Source: Novipirellula artificiosorum (GTDB lineage Bacteria; Planctomycetota; Planctomycetia; Pirellulales; Pirellulaceae). From it: a stretch of DNA of 64,000 bases. How positions within the stretch are numbered: position 1 is the first letter of the stretch; every line of letters starts with the position of its first letter. A program made the position numbers and the translations under genes. Under the pieces are notes generated by a model, which saw only the letters and a list, made by a program, of their open reading frames with translations, was not told the origin of the DNA and searched no databases. This document shows, in pieces, positions 56,865 to 64,000 of the stretch. Location of the stretch: the NCBI RefSeq assembly GCF_007860135.1, contig NZ_SJPV01000011.1, forward strand, positions 1 to 64,000, written 5' to 3'.

Positions 56865-57278
56865 ATGCCGTTTCGAATAACCGGGAAGTACGATCTCGTC
56901 ATCTGTGACATCGACGGCTGTCTGTCGCCGGAGTCACACGCCCCAATCAACATTTCGGGACTGGGGAAGATTGCCGAAGAGTTTCAGAAGCGGAACTGGC
57001 CGATTCGAGTCTCGATGACGTGGCTCTATATCAATTGCGATCTAGAGCACATCAGTAAGGCGACGGCGATCGATCGATTGATGATTCAGACGGGGATTCA
57101 ACCGGAACGAACAGCAGGGATCGGCGATACGATGGGTGATCGGTTTATCGCTGAGCGTGTTTCGTGGTTCGGATGTCCAGCGAATTCTGAAGCCGAAATC
57201 ACCAAGGCAGCCGCCTATGTTTCGCCACACGAGGAAGTTGAAGGCGTACTGGACATTCTTCATCAATTAGTTCACTGA
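56865..57278 (+). pseudogene. HAD phosphatase with an internal deletion
   Basis: This 137-residue frame begins as a HAD phosphatase (KYDLVICDIDGCLSPESHAP, catalytic Asp15/Asp17). After GLGKIAEEFQKRNWPIRVSMTWLYINCDLEHISKATAIDRLM it goes on with motif IV (TAGIGDTMGDRFIA). In full-length relatives of about 240-250 residues, the motif II region and much of the cap lie between GKIAE and RNWPIRV. Here they are absent and the frame is preserved. ATG 56865 follows a reasonable ribosome site (AGAAAG). The protein might be made, but lacks the parts needed for phosphatase action. Confidence 0.6.
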
Positions 57279-57513
57279 GACGAAATTGACGCCTCAAACA
57301 GTACCGCTTTGGAGTGCTCGTCCGAGGCCATAACGCCACCGAACATGTCCAGTGTTCCCCAGTTGGCTGCTGAAGCAAGTGTGCCTTGGATTTCCTCAAC
57401 CGGGCAAGGCCAGACGTTTTTGAAGCGTTCAACACGATCTGGGTTGCTGTCGTGTTTTGGATGGTCAGGATCATTCCTTGAGGGTGGTGTTTCTGAAAAG
57501 TGTCGATTTTTCC

Positions 57514-58908
57514 CTACCTCTCCGTCAGACAGTACAACTTCGTCAGCGTCCGAATCAACAATCGTCCGCCAACCACACTCGGAGTCGCCATGCAAAACTC
57601 ATCAAGTGGGTTGGTATTCAAAATTTCAAATTTGTCACCGGCCTTGATCACATAGGTCCGTCCTTCTTCGCTCAGGCAAAAGATTTTGCCGTTGTATGCC
57701 CAGGGCGACGAAGTAAACGAACCGCCCGGTGAAAATCGGTGCTTCCCGTAAACCTCGTCCCCTGTTTTGGCGTTGTGGCACGTCATGAAGCCCTGGTCAT
57801 AGACCGTGTAGAGATAGTCGCCGTACACGAGTTGGGAGGTGTTGTAGGCTGACGCGGTTGGTTGATACCACTCGATGAACTCGTTTGCTGCAAAATTGCT
57901 CTCCGGCTTCAAATCGCCAGCCGCTCCTGGACGTATCGCGAACGTAGGTCGGTGCGAATCGCCAACGTATCCCGAGGCAAGGTAACACATACCATGCGCG
58001 GCGAAGGGCGACGGAATGACCAAGATGGACATGTCGCCATCAAATTCCCAAAGTAAGTCGCCGTCCAGAGAATAGCTGCGGTTCATCCGGTTGCCCGGCA
58101 CAACGATCTCGGTCCGTTGGTCGTTTCCCCAGACCAGGGGCGTGGCCCACGAATGGGTTTCGTTGCGTTTCGTCCGCCATTTTTGTTCGCCTGTTTTCGC
58201 ATCGAATGAGGCGATCCAGGAATCTTCCAGGTTGTCATAGACAACGAAAACTTGTCCGTCATGCACAACTGGCGATGCCGCTGCACCATAATCCATGTTT
58301 GTCTTTTTCGGTTCAATCGGGTTCGACCAAAGCAGTGTTCCGTCGAGGTCGTAGCAATACAAGCCAACGTCGCCGAACAAGACGTATAGCCGCTCGCCAT
58401 CGCTGGTAGGGGTCTCAGCCGCATAGGAACTCTTCGGGTGTCGCGGCACGACCGGACGCCCCGCCTTCGCTTCGTGTTTCCAGAGTTCTTTGCCATCGGT
58501 CAGGTCATAACAATAAACCATCCAGTGATGAATTCCTTTCGCCGGATCACGGACGCCTTGACCCAAATACAATCCCGCCTTCGGCTTGACGTTCTCTTCG
58601 TCCGCAACCACCGACGAAACAAACACGCGGTCGCCAACGACGATCGGACTTCCCCATCCCTGTCCAGGAACGTCGCTTGACCAAGCGACGTTCTTGGTTC
58701 TGCTCCACTGCGACGGCAGTCGAGGATCGTCACTCGCGACACCGGTTGCGTCGTCGCCCCGAAAACGAGTGAAATCATCCGCCAAACCAACGGAGACAGT
58801 TGCAATGCACAGGATCAGGGCAAGTGGCAAAACTCGCCAATCGCGATGCGATCCAGGGCCAGTGAATCGTCCACAGGCCCTCGCGTGACCATCTACATCG
58901 AAATACAT
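57514..58908 (-). CDS. Secreted PQQ-like beta-propeller protein
   Basis: This 464-residue exported protein has a leader with a late signal peptide (RVLPLALILCIATVSVGLAD, about residues 25-44) and then PQQ-type propeller repeats: WGSPIVVGDRVFVSSV, VYCYDLTDGKELWKHE, LYCYDLDGTLLWSN, IASFDAKTGEQKWRTK and SYSLDGDLLWEFDGD. Such proteins resemble BamB or the non-catalytic propellers common in planctomycetes; PQQ-binding residues cannot be assigned. The ATG at 58908 follows a GAGACAATCA sequence. It is probably periplasmic or in the crateriform envelope space. It is isolated, divergent from the 59165 gene. Confidence 0.8.
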   Translation of the reverse strand: MYFDVDGHARACGRFTGPGSHRDWRVLPLALILCIATVSVGLADDFTRFRGDDATGVASDDPRLPSQWSRTKNVAWSSDVPGQGWGSPIVVGDRVFVSSVVADEENVKPKAGLYLGQGVRDPAKGIHHWMVYCYDLTDGKELWKHEAKAGRPVVPRHPKSSYAAETPTSDGERLYVLFGDVGLYCYDLDGTLLWSNPIEPKKTNMDYGAAASPVVHDGQVFVVYDNLEDSWIASFDAKTGEQKWRTKRNETHSWATPLVWGNDQRTEIVVPGNRMNRSYSLDGDLLWEFDGDMSILVIPSPFAAHGMCYLASGYVGDSHRPTFAIRPGAAGDLKPESNFAANEFIEWYQPTASAYNTSQLVYGDYLYTVYDQGFMTCHNAKTGDEVYGKHRFSPGGSFTSSPWAYNGKIFCLSEEGRTYVIKAGDKFEILNTNPLDEFCMATPSVVGGRLLIRTLTKLYCLTER

Positions 58909-59164
58909 TGATTGTCTCTAATCAGGGGTTTCAAGACGCAGTCGCAATGGCAGCAGGCTGGCCATATCGTTCGCTGGTCCTTTGTTCGATTGTATCCGCT
59001 GCGTAGCCTTTGTGCAGCATTCGGTTGGCAGTGCCGGGTTGCCAGCGACTTACCGATGCCTCGGCTGAGTTACGGGTTGGCATTCTCGCTTGATTAGGCG
59101 ATAACCACGATAGACTCTTGCCAAACTGGCTAGAACCTTCTGCACGTATGAAAGGATCCCTACG

Positions 59165-59353
59165 ATGAAACTGAACGACTTTTACAACGAAGTGTCCCGT
59201 CGAGTTGACACCGAGAAAACCGCGATCTCGGCTGCGGAAACGAAGCGAGTCTTGAGCGAGGCCTTTCTGGTGCTTGCCGCAATGGATGCGACCGAGTCCG
59301 CCGAGACGATCTCGAAAGGATTGGTGACGGCCAAAAAGAAACTGTCGAAATAA
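59165..59353 (+). CDS. Small helical protein, 62 residues
   Basis: This short protein (MKLNDFYNEVSRRVDTEKTA ... VTAAKKKLSK-like ending) is helical and charged with no membrane segment. It is preceded by a clear AAAGGATCCC ribosome site. It looks like a genuine small gene of the type seen near rhodanese and sulfur-metabolism genes, but I do not recognise the family. The downstream rhodanese-like gene starts 135 bases later, so co-transcription is possible. Confidence 0.6.
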   Translation: MKLNDFYNEVSRRVDTEKTAISAAETKRVLSEAFLVLAAMDATESAETISKGLVTAKKKLSK

Positions 59354-59487
59354 GGCGGTTGGATAGCAAGGGTCATGTCTACCTTGTCAGAAAGATGGAA
59401 CCGAAGCAGATCGCTTCGGTGATCGGGGAACGGATGCTCCGACAGCCGACGTTTCAACTAGGCGTTCGTACTGTGTGCACGCCAACG

Positions 59488-60087
59488 ATGCCTCCGACAC
59501 GAGATCAATCAATCATTCAATCAACGACTTTCGCGATCGTCGCTCTCTGCCTTGCCAACACCGTGTTAGCAGCAGGCAATTCCGACCCACGCTCGGACTT
59601 GTTGCTTGACCCAACCGAGTTGGCCAAGTCACCGGATACCTACCTTGTGTTGGATGCTCGGCCACAGGAAGACTACGAGCAATCCCATATTCCCGATGCA
59701 GTTTGGGTCGATCACGAAACCTGGAAAGATGCCTTCGGGATGGGAGACGATGCAACGGCTTGGTCCAAACGCATTGGCAATCTTGGGATCGGCCCCGAGT
59801 CTCAGGTTGTTGTCTATGATGATCATTCGAGCAAGAACGCTGCTCGAATTTGCAAGTCTGCCGACGAACTCAGCGAACTGTTCGCGTTGGCAGGAGTCGA
59901 TCCGCAACGACCGACTGCAACCCATTGCCAATCAGGCGGACGAGCATCCGTGATGGCTTTCGGACTTGAACTGATGGGCATGAGGAACGTCAGCATTTAC
60001 TACGCTGGTTGGAACGATTGGGGAAACGCCAAAGAGACGCCGGTGATCGAAAAGAAGCAGAAGTCGCCTGGGTTGTCGCCGAAGTAG
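59488..60087 (+). pseudogene. Two-domain rhodanese (sulfurtransferase) with internal deletion
   Basis: This 199-residue frame has a signal peptide (TTFAIVALCLANTVLAAGN) and the N-terminal rhodanese domain start (LVLDARPQEDYEQSHIPDAVWVDH...GIGPESQVVVYDDHSSKNAARI). It then joins directly to the second half of the C-terminal domain (KSADELSELFALAGVDPQRPTATHCQSGGRAS, active Cys147; YYAGWNDWGN). A full sseA-type enzyme has about 100 residues between KNAARI and KSADEL (GGW loop, second-domain start); they are missing and the frame is kept. The active Cys and its loop survive, so residual activity cannot be excluded, but the fold is unlikely to be complete. Confidence 0.65.
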
Positions 60088-60422
60088 TGTCCAGATGCCA
60101 TTCCAGCTTTTCCAAAAGGCAGAGTTTGCCTGATTGGCGAATGCCGTTCACGATTCAGGTTTCTGGTTGGAAATGATCCGCTAACTCCAGCACAAGGCCG
60201 CTCACGGGGTATTGTTTAATATCAACAGCGAGTACAACTTTGCAGCGATCGAAGAAACAACAAAGGGAGGGGCAAGTGCTTGATCCACCAAGTTTTTTAG
60301 CCGGGCGACGACTGGCCCGTCGCCACGACCATTTCTGTGTTCCTTTTTCAATCCGAATCTGGTTTTGATGTTAGCCTAACGATACGAAAAGGAGATCGGC
60401 TAACACCGGCATCAGCGAAGTT
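60088..60422. other. Intergenic upstream of ncRNA copy B
   Basis: No gene is seen. A short hairpin GGCGACG/CGTCGCC (60304-60324) and an inverted repeat GTTAGCC/GGCTAAC (60370-60376 and 60398-60404) lie here; the second is close to the start of the RNA candidate and could belong to its promoter or 5' end. Confidence 0.4.
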
Positions 60423-60594
60423 CGTTCGACGTGGATGATCGCTATGCGTGAACGCCGCGAGGCCGTAATAGTGCCGCCTCGCCGTTCTGCCCTGCTGAGG
60501 AAAGACTGATCACGACCGAAGAACCGAATTCCGTGTTGGTCCGCTAACCTTCCATGCTTAGAAAAGCCTCGCTGCCAAGCAGCGAGGCTTTTTT
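60423..60594 (+). ncRNA. Candidate structured ncRNA, copy B
   Basis: This 172-base element is clearly related to copy A (53413-53586) over its length. The two-part helix is GAACG (60450-60454) with CGTTC (60483-60487) and GCGAGGC (60457-60463) with GCCTCGC (60476-60482); the loop is 12 bases in both copies. Against copy A the A-U pair has become G-C on both strands, a compensatory change. The terminator AAGCCTCGCTG (60564-60574) with CAGCGAGGCTT (60580-60590) and T6 (60589-60594) is conserved. It lies in a gap of about 750 bases without a gene. Confidence 0.6.
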
Positions 60595-60834
60595 CGTTTC
60601 TGCTCTCTGAGGTTCCGCGTTTCGTCACGGAACAACCTTTCATCAAACGTACGACCTCCTCAATAGGAGCTGCCGTTCCAAGCCGAAGGGCAAAACCCGA
60701 TTTCCCCTTGGCAATCATCCCGTTTGCATTTCTTTCTCCACATGAAGACAATCGTTGGAAAAGATCTTTTCAGATTACCTTGAAATTCGCATCCAACAAG
60801 TTCATCGGAATCAACACCACATCGAATGGGATCA

Positions 60835-61722
60835 ATGAATAGCAACCATCAACGATTGGGCCGCCGATCTGTGCTGCAAAACGGAACGTTAATCATGGCG
60901 ACAGCGGCAGTCGCTCCTTCCACGCTAATTGCCGAGGAAATCGACTCGACATTAAAAATTGGACTTCTCACCGATTTGCACTTTGCGGACAAGCCACCGG
61001 CGGGGACTCGACACTATCGCGAAACCCTAAACAAGCTCGAAGAAGCGGCATTGCAGTTCGAACAGGACAAACCTGCATTTGTTGTCGAGCTGGGGGACTT
61101 GATCGACGCTGCCGATTCCGTTGAAACCGAGCTGCGTTATTTGAGCACGATTGATCGGCCGTTTTCGGCCATCGCACGGGACCGACATTATGTGCTGGGG
61201 AATCATTGCGTTGACACCCTCCGTAAGGAAGAGTTCCTTGGCAGCGTCGGTCAGGAAAAGTCGTACTATTCCTTTGATCGAGGCGGCGTTCACTTTGTCG
61301 TTCTCGACTCTTGTTTTCGCAGCGATGGCCAACCGTATGGACGCAAAAATTCGGTCTGGACCGATGCCAATGTCCCGGCTGCTGAGCTTGAGTGGTTGGA
61401 AGCGGACTTGAAGTCCGCCTGCAATCGAGTGATCGTTTTCGCGCATCAGCGACTCGATGTGACCAGTCACCATGGAGTCAAGAACGGTGCTGAGGTGCGC
61501 CGGGTGCTCGAAGCTTCAAACAAAGTATTGGCGGTATTCCAAGGACACAGTCACCAGAACGACGTGAAGGACATCGGAGGGATTCACTACTGCACGTTGG
61601 TCGCCATGGTCGAAGGCTCTGGAGCCGACAACAACGGCTATTCGACCCTCAGTCTGAAGGCAAACGGGACGATTTCAGTGCAAGGTTTTCGCCAACAAGC
61701 AACCTACGGTTGGGAATCATGA
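60835..61722 (+). CDS. Tat-exported metallophosphoesterase
   Basis: This 295-residue protein begins with a twin-arginine-type signal (RLGRRSVLQNGTLIMATAAV). The calcineurin-like metallophosphoesterase fold follows with its ligands: GLLTDLHFAD (Asp, His), VELGDLIDA (Asp), VLGNHCVD (Asn, His), VFAHQRLD (His) and FQGHSHQND (His). The dimetal site is therefore complete. Substrate is unknown; such exported members dephosphorylate nucleotides, phospholipids or glycerol phosphates. ATG 60835 is chosen; ATG 60826 adds three residues. Its 3' end is 7 bases from the convergent cytochrome remnant. Confidence 0.85.
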   Translation: MNSNHQRLGRRSVLQNGTLIMATAAVAPSTLIAEEIDSTLKIGLLTDLHFADKPPAGTRHYRETLNKLEEAALQFEQDKPAFVVELGDLIDAADSVETELRYLSTIDRPFSAIARDRHYVLGNHCVDTLRKEEFLGSVGQEKSYYSFDRGGVHFVVLDSCFRSDGQPYGRKNSVWTDANVPAAELEWLEADLKSACNRVIVFAHQRLDVTSHHGVKNGAEVRRVLEASNKVLAVFQGHSHQNDVKDIGGIHYCTLVAMVEGSGADNNGYSTLSLKANGTISVQGFRQQATYGWES

Positions 61723-61729
61723 CGGCAAG

Positions 61730-62221
61730 CTACAGTTGAAGGTCGCCTGTGCTGTCACCGCCACGACCAGCCAACAGAATGGGCGATGTAAAAAGCGTTG
61801 AACCGTTGGTGTCAAACCCTTCGCCACCCGCTCCGTCGGATGGAACTTCCAACCGTGGATCAACCTCGATACCAACCACGTCCCGTACTGCATTGAGGTA
61901 TTCGGTTTGCGTGAGCCGCCGACACATCACATACCCCGCGTACCATGATGTCGTTTCGTCCGTTGCCAACTGAGTGCACAAGTCTTGGCTGGGGCGTGAA
62001 TCAAGCCATGCATGAAAGACCGCGAGATCCAAGCCGCCATCGGCGTCGTCACCCGTGTGACAATCGATGCACCGATCGCGGAGGATGGGCATGATTTTCT
62101 GGTCAAATTCCGTCTGCCAATTCTTCATCGCAAGATCCTCGGCAGACAGCAGCGGAGAGCAAGGCAGCAAAAGAGCAAGGCCGATCCACGTCAAACGCGA
62201 GCTAACGAGATTCCGGTACAT
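61730..62221 (-). pseudogene. Planctomycete cytochrome-type protein (PSCyt1/DUF1587), deleted
   Basis: This 163-residue frame has a signal peptide (WIGLALLLPCSPLLSAED), then IMPILRDRCIDCHTGDDADGGLDLAVFHAW, the PSCyt1 cytochrome motif CxxCH. It passes directly to CTQLATDETTSWYAGYVMCRRLTQTEYLNAVRDVVGIEVDPRLEVPSDGAGGEGFDTNG (DUF1587 start). It ends as TSPILLAGRGGDSTGDLQL. Full members are several hundred to about a thousand residues with DUF1592, 1588 and 1585 domains. Here the middle of the cytochrome region and nearly the whole C-terminal part are absent, yet a plausible C-terminal ending is present. I infer one or two internal deletions. Confidence 0.6.
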
Positions 62222-62284
62222 GTGAAGCTGCGGGCAAGGAGGGGCAGCTTTCGGAGGCGAGCGAATGACACGATTGTAACCCTG

Positions 62285-63592
62285 TCAGGGCTGGCCAAGG
62301 AAATCCATTTCCCAGGTTTCCTCAAGCTTCTCGAAATCGCGACGAAGAAGAAAATCATCTTCCTCGGCCATCTGTTCGAGTTTGCGGACAAGCAAACGAG
62401 TTCGCTTGGCAAGCGGGTGCTCGATCAAGAAAACCATCGCTTGATGCTTTTCGCTGAATCGATCGCTCTCCAGTAGGGTCATCACTTCGTTCAGTTCCAA
62501 CCGCGTTGGTTTGCGTTGGGCCTCTCGCGAAAGTCGCTCTTGTTCACGGCGGTGGGCGGCTTCCACCCGGTCGGCCTTCTGGGTTTCTTGTCGATCGGCG
62601 GCTTGTTGTGCACGGTCATAGAATGCTTGCAGTTCGTCGGCTTGGGCTAAGTGGTAATCCAACTTGACCTTTGCGATTTCAAGCTTGTCTTGTACGTTTA
62701 CGCGAAACTGGCCAATTAAGTTGAGTGACGTTGGTTTCATCGTTTCTCGATCGACGACCCATTCTGCTTGCCCAGCACCATCGAAAGGCAACTTCACCGC
62801 TGCGGATTGTAATTGATACATCTTCGCAACCAGCAACTCGTCTGCTCGCCGGCTCATGACTTTGTACTTGATCGTTTGCGTTGCGGGGATCAGATCGAAG
62901 CGTTCGTAGCGCCGCACCGGAATCATGTTCGCCATCATCTGCTGATGCCTCTGCATCGACTGCTCGAGCCATTTCTCGCCAGGCCGCTTGGGTTCATTCG
63001 TTTCCGGCTCGGACTCATCAGGCGACGGCTCCTCTTTCACGAGGATCGAACCGACAGGAACCGCACGGGTCACCTCCCAGGCAGGCTTCCCTGTGATCTC
63101 GAGAGGTTCAAAAACGATTGTTCTCAGATCGCCAAAGTAGAAGGGCAGCGCCGCGGGTGATGCGTCGTTGTCCTGTTCGATTTGGCCGCTACTTGATAAC
63201 CAGAAAGTGGACTCTTGGGACTTCAGGCCGGGAAAATCGTAGTCTCGATCCCGACGTCCCTTCTCGATGGCGTAACGATCTCTCAGATCAAAGCTTCTCG
63301 AGGCTCGTTCCCGTGCCCGAATCTCAATGGAATCCTCATGATCCGAGCTGTTCATTTGGCCCTTGAACTTGAGCAGCATGGAATCGCCTGCCCGTTGCAA
63401 GACCTCGTATTCGACGACGCCATTGTAATAGTAAAGATGGGCGTCGTAGTTAATTTCGCCGTGAAGCCGATAGCCAAAGGTCTCACCAACGGGAAAGTCG
63501 TACTGCAACTCGGTACGCTGAGCGATTGCGGGCTGCAGCATCCCCAGCGACGCCAACACGATCAATAATGTTGACGACGTTTTCACAGGCAT
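62285..63592 (-). CDS. Secreted hypothetical protein with coiled-coil C-terminus
   Basis: This 435-residue exported protein has a signal peptide (TLLIVLASLGMLQPAIAQ, cleavage near residue 25). The first 270 residues are beta-rich with Tyr/Arg/Glu motifs (GETFGYRLHGEINYDAHLYYY; KLPFDGAGQAEWVVDRETMKP). The last 150 contain a highly charged coiled coil (RAQQAADRQETQKADRVEAAHRREQERLSREAQRKPT) and an EMDFLGQP end. No family is recognised. It lies 50 bases after the next upstream minus-strand gene and may be co-transcribed with it. Confidence 0.65.
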   Translation of the reverse strand: MPVKTSSTLLIVLASLGMLQPAIAQRTELQYDFPVGETFGYRLHGEINYDAHLYYYNGVVEYEVLQRAGDSMLLKFKGQMNSSDHEDSIEIRARERASRSFDLRDRYAIEKGRRDRDYDFPGLKSQESTFWLSSSGQIEQDNDASPAALPFYFGDLRTIVFEPLEITGKPAWEVTRAVPVGSILVKEEPSPDESEPETNEPKRPGEKWLEQSMQRHQQMMANMIPVRRYERFDLIPATQTIKYKVMSRRADELLVAKMYQLQSAAVKLPFDGAGQAEWVVDRETMKPTSLNLIGQFRVNVQDKLEIAKVKLDYHLAQADELQAFYDRAQQAADRQETQKADRVEAAHRREQERLSREAQRKPTRLELNEVMTLLESDRFSEKHQAMVFLIEHPLAKRTRLLVRKLEQMAEEDDFLLRRDFEKLEETWEMDFLGQP

Positions 63593-63640
63593 ACTCCTCG
63601 CAACAAACCGAAACCATCGCGATCGACCATGCCCGCCTGC

Positions 63641-64000
63641 TTATCGTGGCGGCGTGCGTATCGCTTCTGAGACCAGGATATGGGGTGTGTTGACACCACG
63701 CAAGTAAGTTTGTGTGCCGTGGATCTGAATCTCGCTATTGAGGTGCATTCTCAAATTCACTCCGGGGGCCGGAGTTGCATAGGCCACCGTGCGGCCGCGG
63801 TTGTCGGTGATGGCAAACGGTGGGCTGTCCTTCCGCGACGAATAGACTTGAACCAAGAATCCCGATTCTGTCGCGCCGCTTGGACTCGGCAACGTACCGA
63901 GCGACGGAGTTTGGCCAAGCGTTGGTTGAGCGATTGCCGCAGCGGCGGTCGGATTCATCGACACCGGCGATGTAGGAATCGGAAGCGATCCCCCATTTTG
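63641..64000 (-). CDS. Hypothetical protein, C-terminal part (runs off the window)
   Basis: The frame is open to the window edge (QNGGSLPIPTSPVSMNPTA...) and ends at 63641 with LRGVNTPHILVSEAIRTPPR. Pro/Thr/Ala-rich linker-like sequence is followed by a small beta-rich domain (ESGFLVQVYSSRKDSPPFAITDNRGRTVAYATPAPGVNLRMHLNSEIQIHGTQTYLRG). The start and function are not visible. Together with 62285-63592, on the same strand, it may form an operon. Confidence 0.6.
   Translation of the reverse strand, partial: QNGGSLPIPTSPVSMNPTAAAAIAQPTLGQTPSLGTLPSPSGATESGFLVQVYSSRKDSPPFAITDNRGRTVAYATPAPGVNLRMHLNSEIQIHGTQTYLRGVNTPHILVSEAIRTPPR

Overview
The window is planctomycete DNA, most likely from the Pirellulaceae (Rhodopirellula-like). 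Support for this includes a planctomycete-type cytochrome c domain (CxxCH with a following RRLTxTEY block), a Cys-rich BBP2-type porin, an SHD1-domain secreted protein, C-terminal dockerin repeats on a giant secreted-type protein, futalosine-pathway menaquinone genes and many signal-peptide proteins of unknown function. No rRNA, tRNA or CRISPR array was recognised.

Layout. 1-3.2 kb: the 5' end of an IS110-type transposase at the edge, a decayed second transposase, a PfpI-family protein and broken secreted-protein genes. 2.8-7.1 kb (minus strand): a nitrogen module of porin, ammonium transporter and PII protein, with a near-consensus sigma-54 promoter in front of amt and two tandem terminators between amt and glnB. 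7.5-15.4 kb: housekeeping genes (a ketoacyl-synthase-like protein lacking the catalytic Cys, aroA, an ABC exporter pair, smpB, lipA, a HAD phosphatase). 15.5-19.1 kb: four menaquinone/prenyl genes (menG, ubiX, mqnP, mqnE), each overlapping the next by 1-4 bases at the stop/start. 19.1-25.3 kb (minus): membrane/coiled-coil proteins, a Ser/Thr kinase, accD, hemW, an MBL-fold hydrolase and scpA. 25.7-28.0 kb: ilvN, ilvC and a DUF4254 gene.

From 28 kb the window becomes accessory: a right-handed beta-helix protein, gene remnants, a secreted toroid-like protein, an SHD1 protein, a GH30-like protein, and an 11-kb RHS/YD-repeat ORF whose C-terminus carries a zinc-protease motif and two pairs of dockerin repeats. 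An ECF sigma/anti-sigma/YbjQ operon follows, then creatininase-like and leuS genes and a lipoprotein.

52.5-64 kb looks like a decay zone. Several genes (CheB/histidine kinase, HAD phosphatase, two-domain rhodanese, planctomycete cytochrome protein) keep their two ends but have lost the middle, mostly in frame. The same zone holds two related copies of an unannotated, terminator-ended element (53.4 and 60.4 kb) with a covarying helix. This is the best candidate in the window for a previously undescribed structured RNA. An exported TrmO/TsaA-fold protein, a 21-bp perfect palindrome and a duplicated intergenic segment lie there too.

All family assignments rest on motif recognition by eye; no database search was run.
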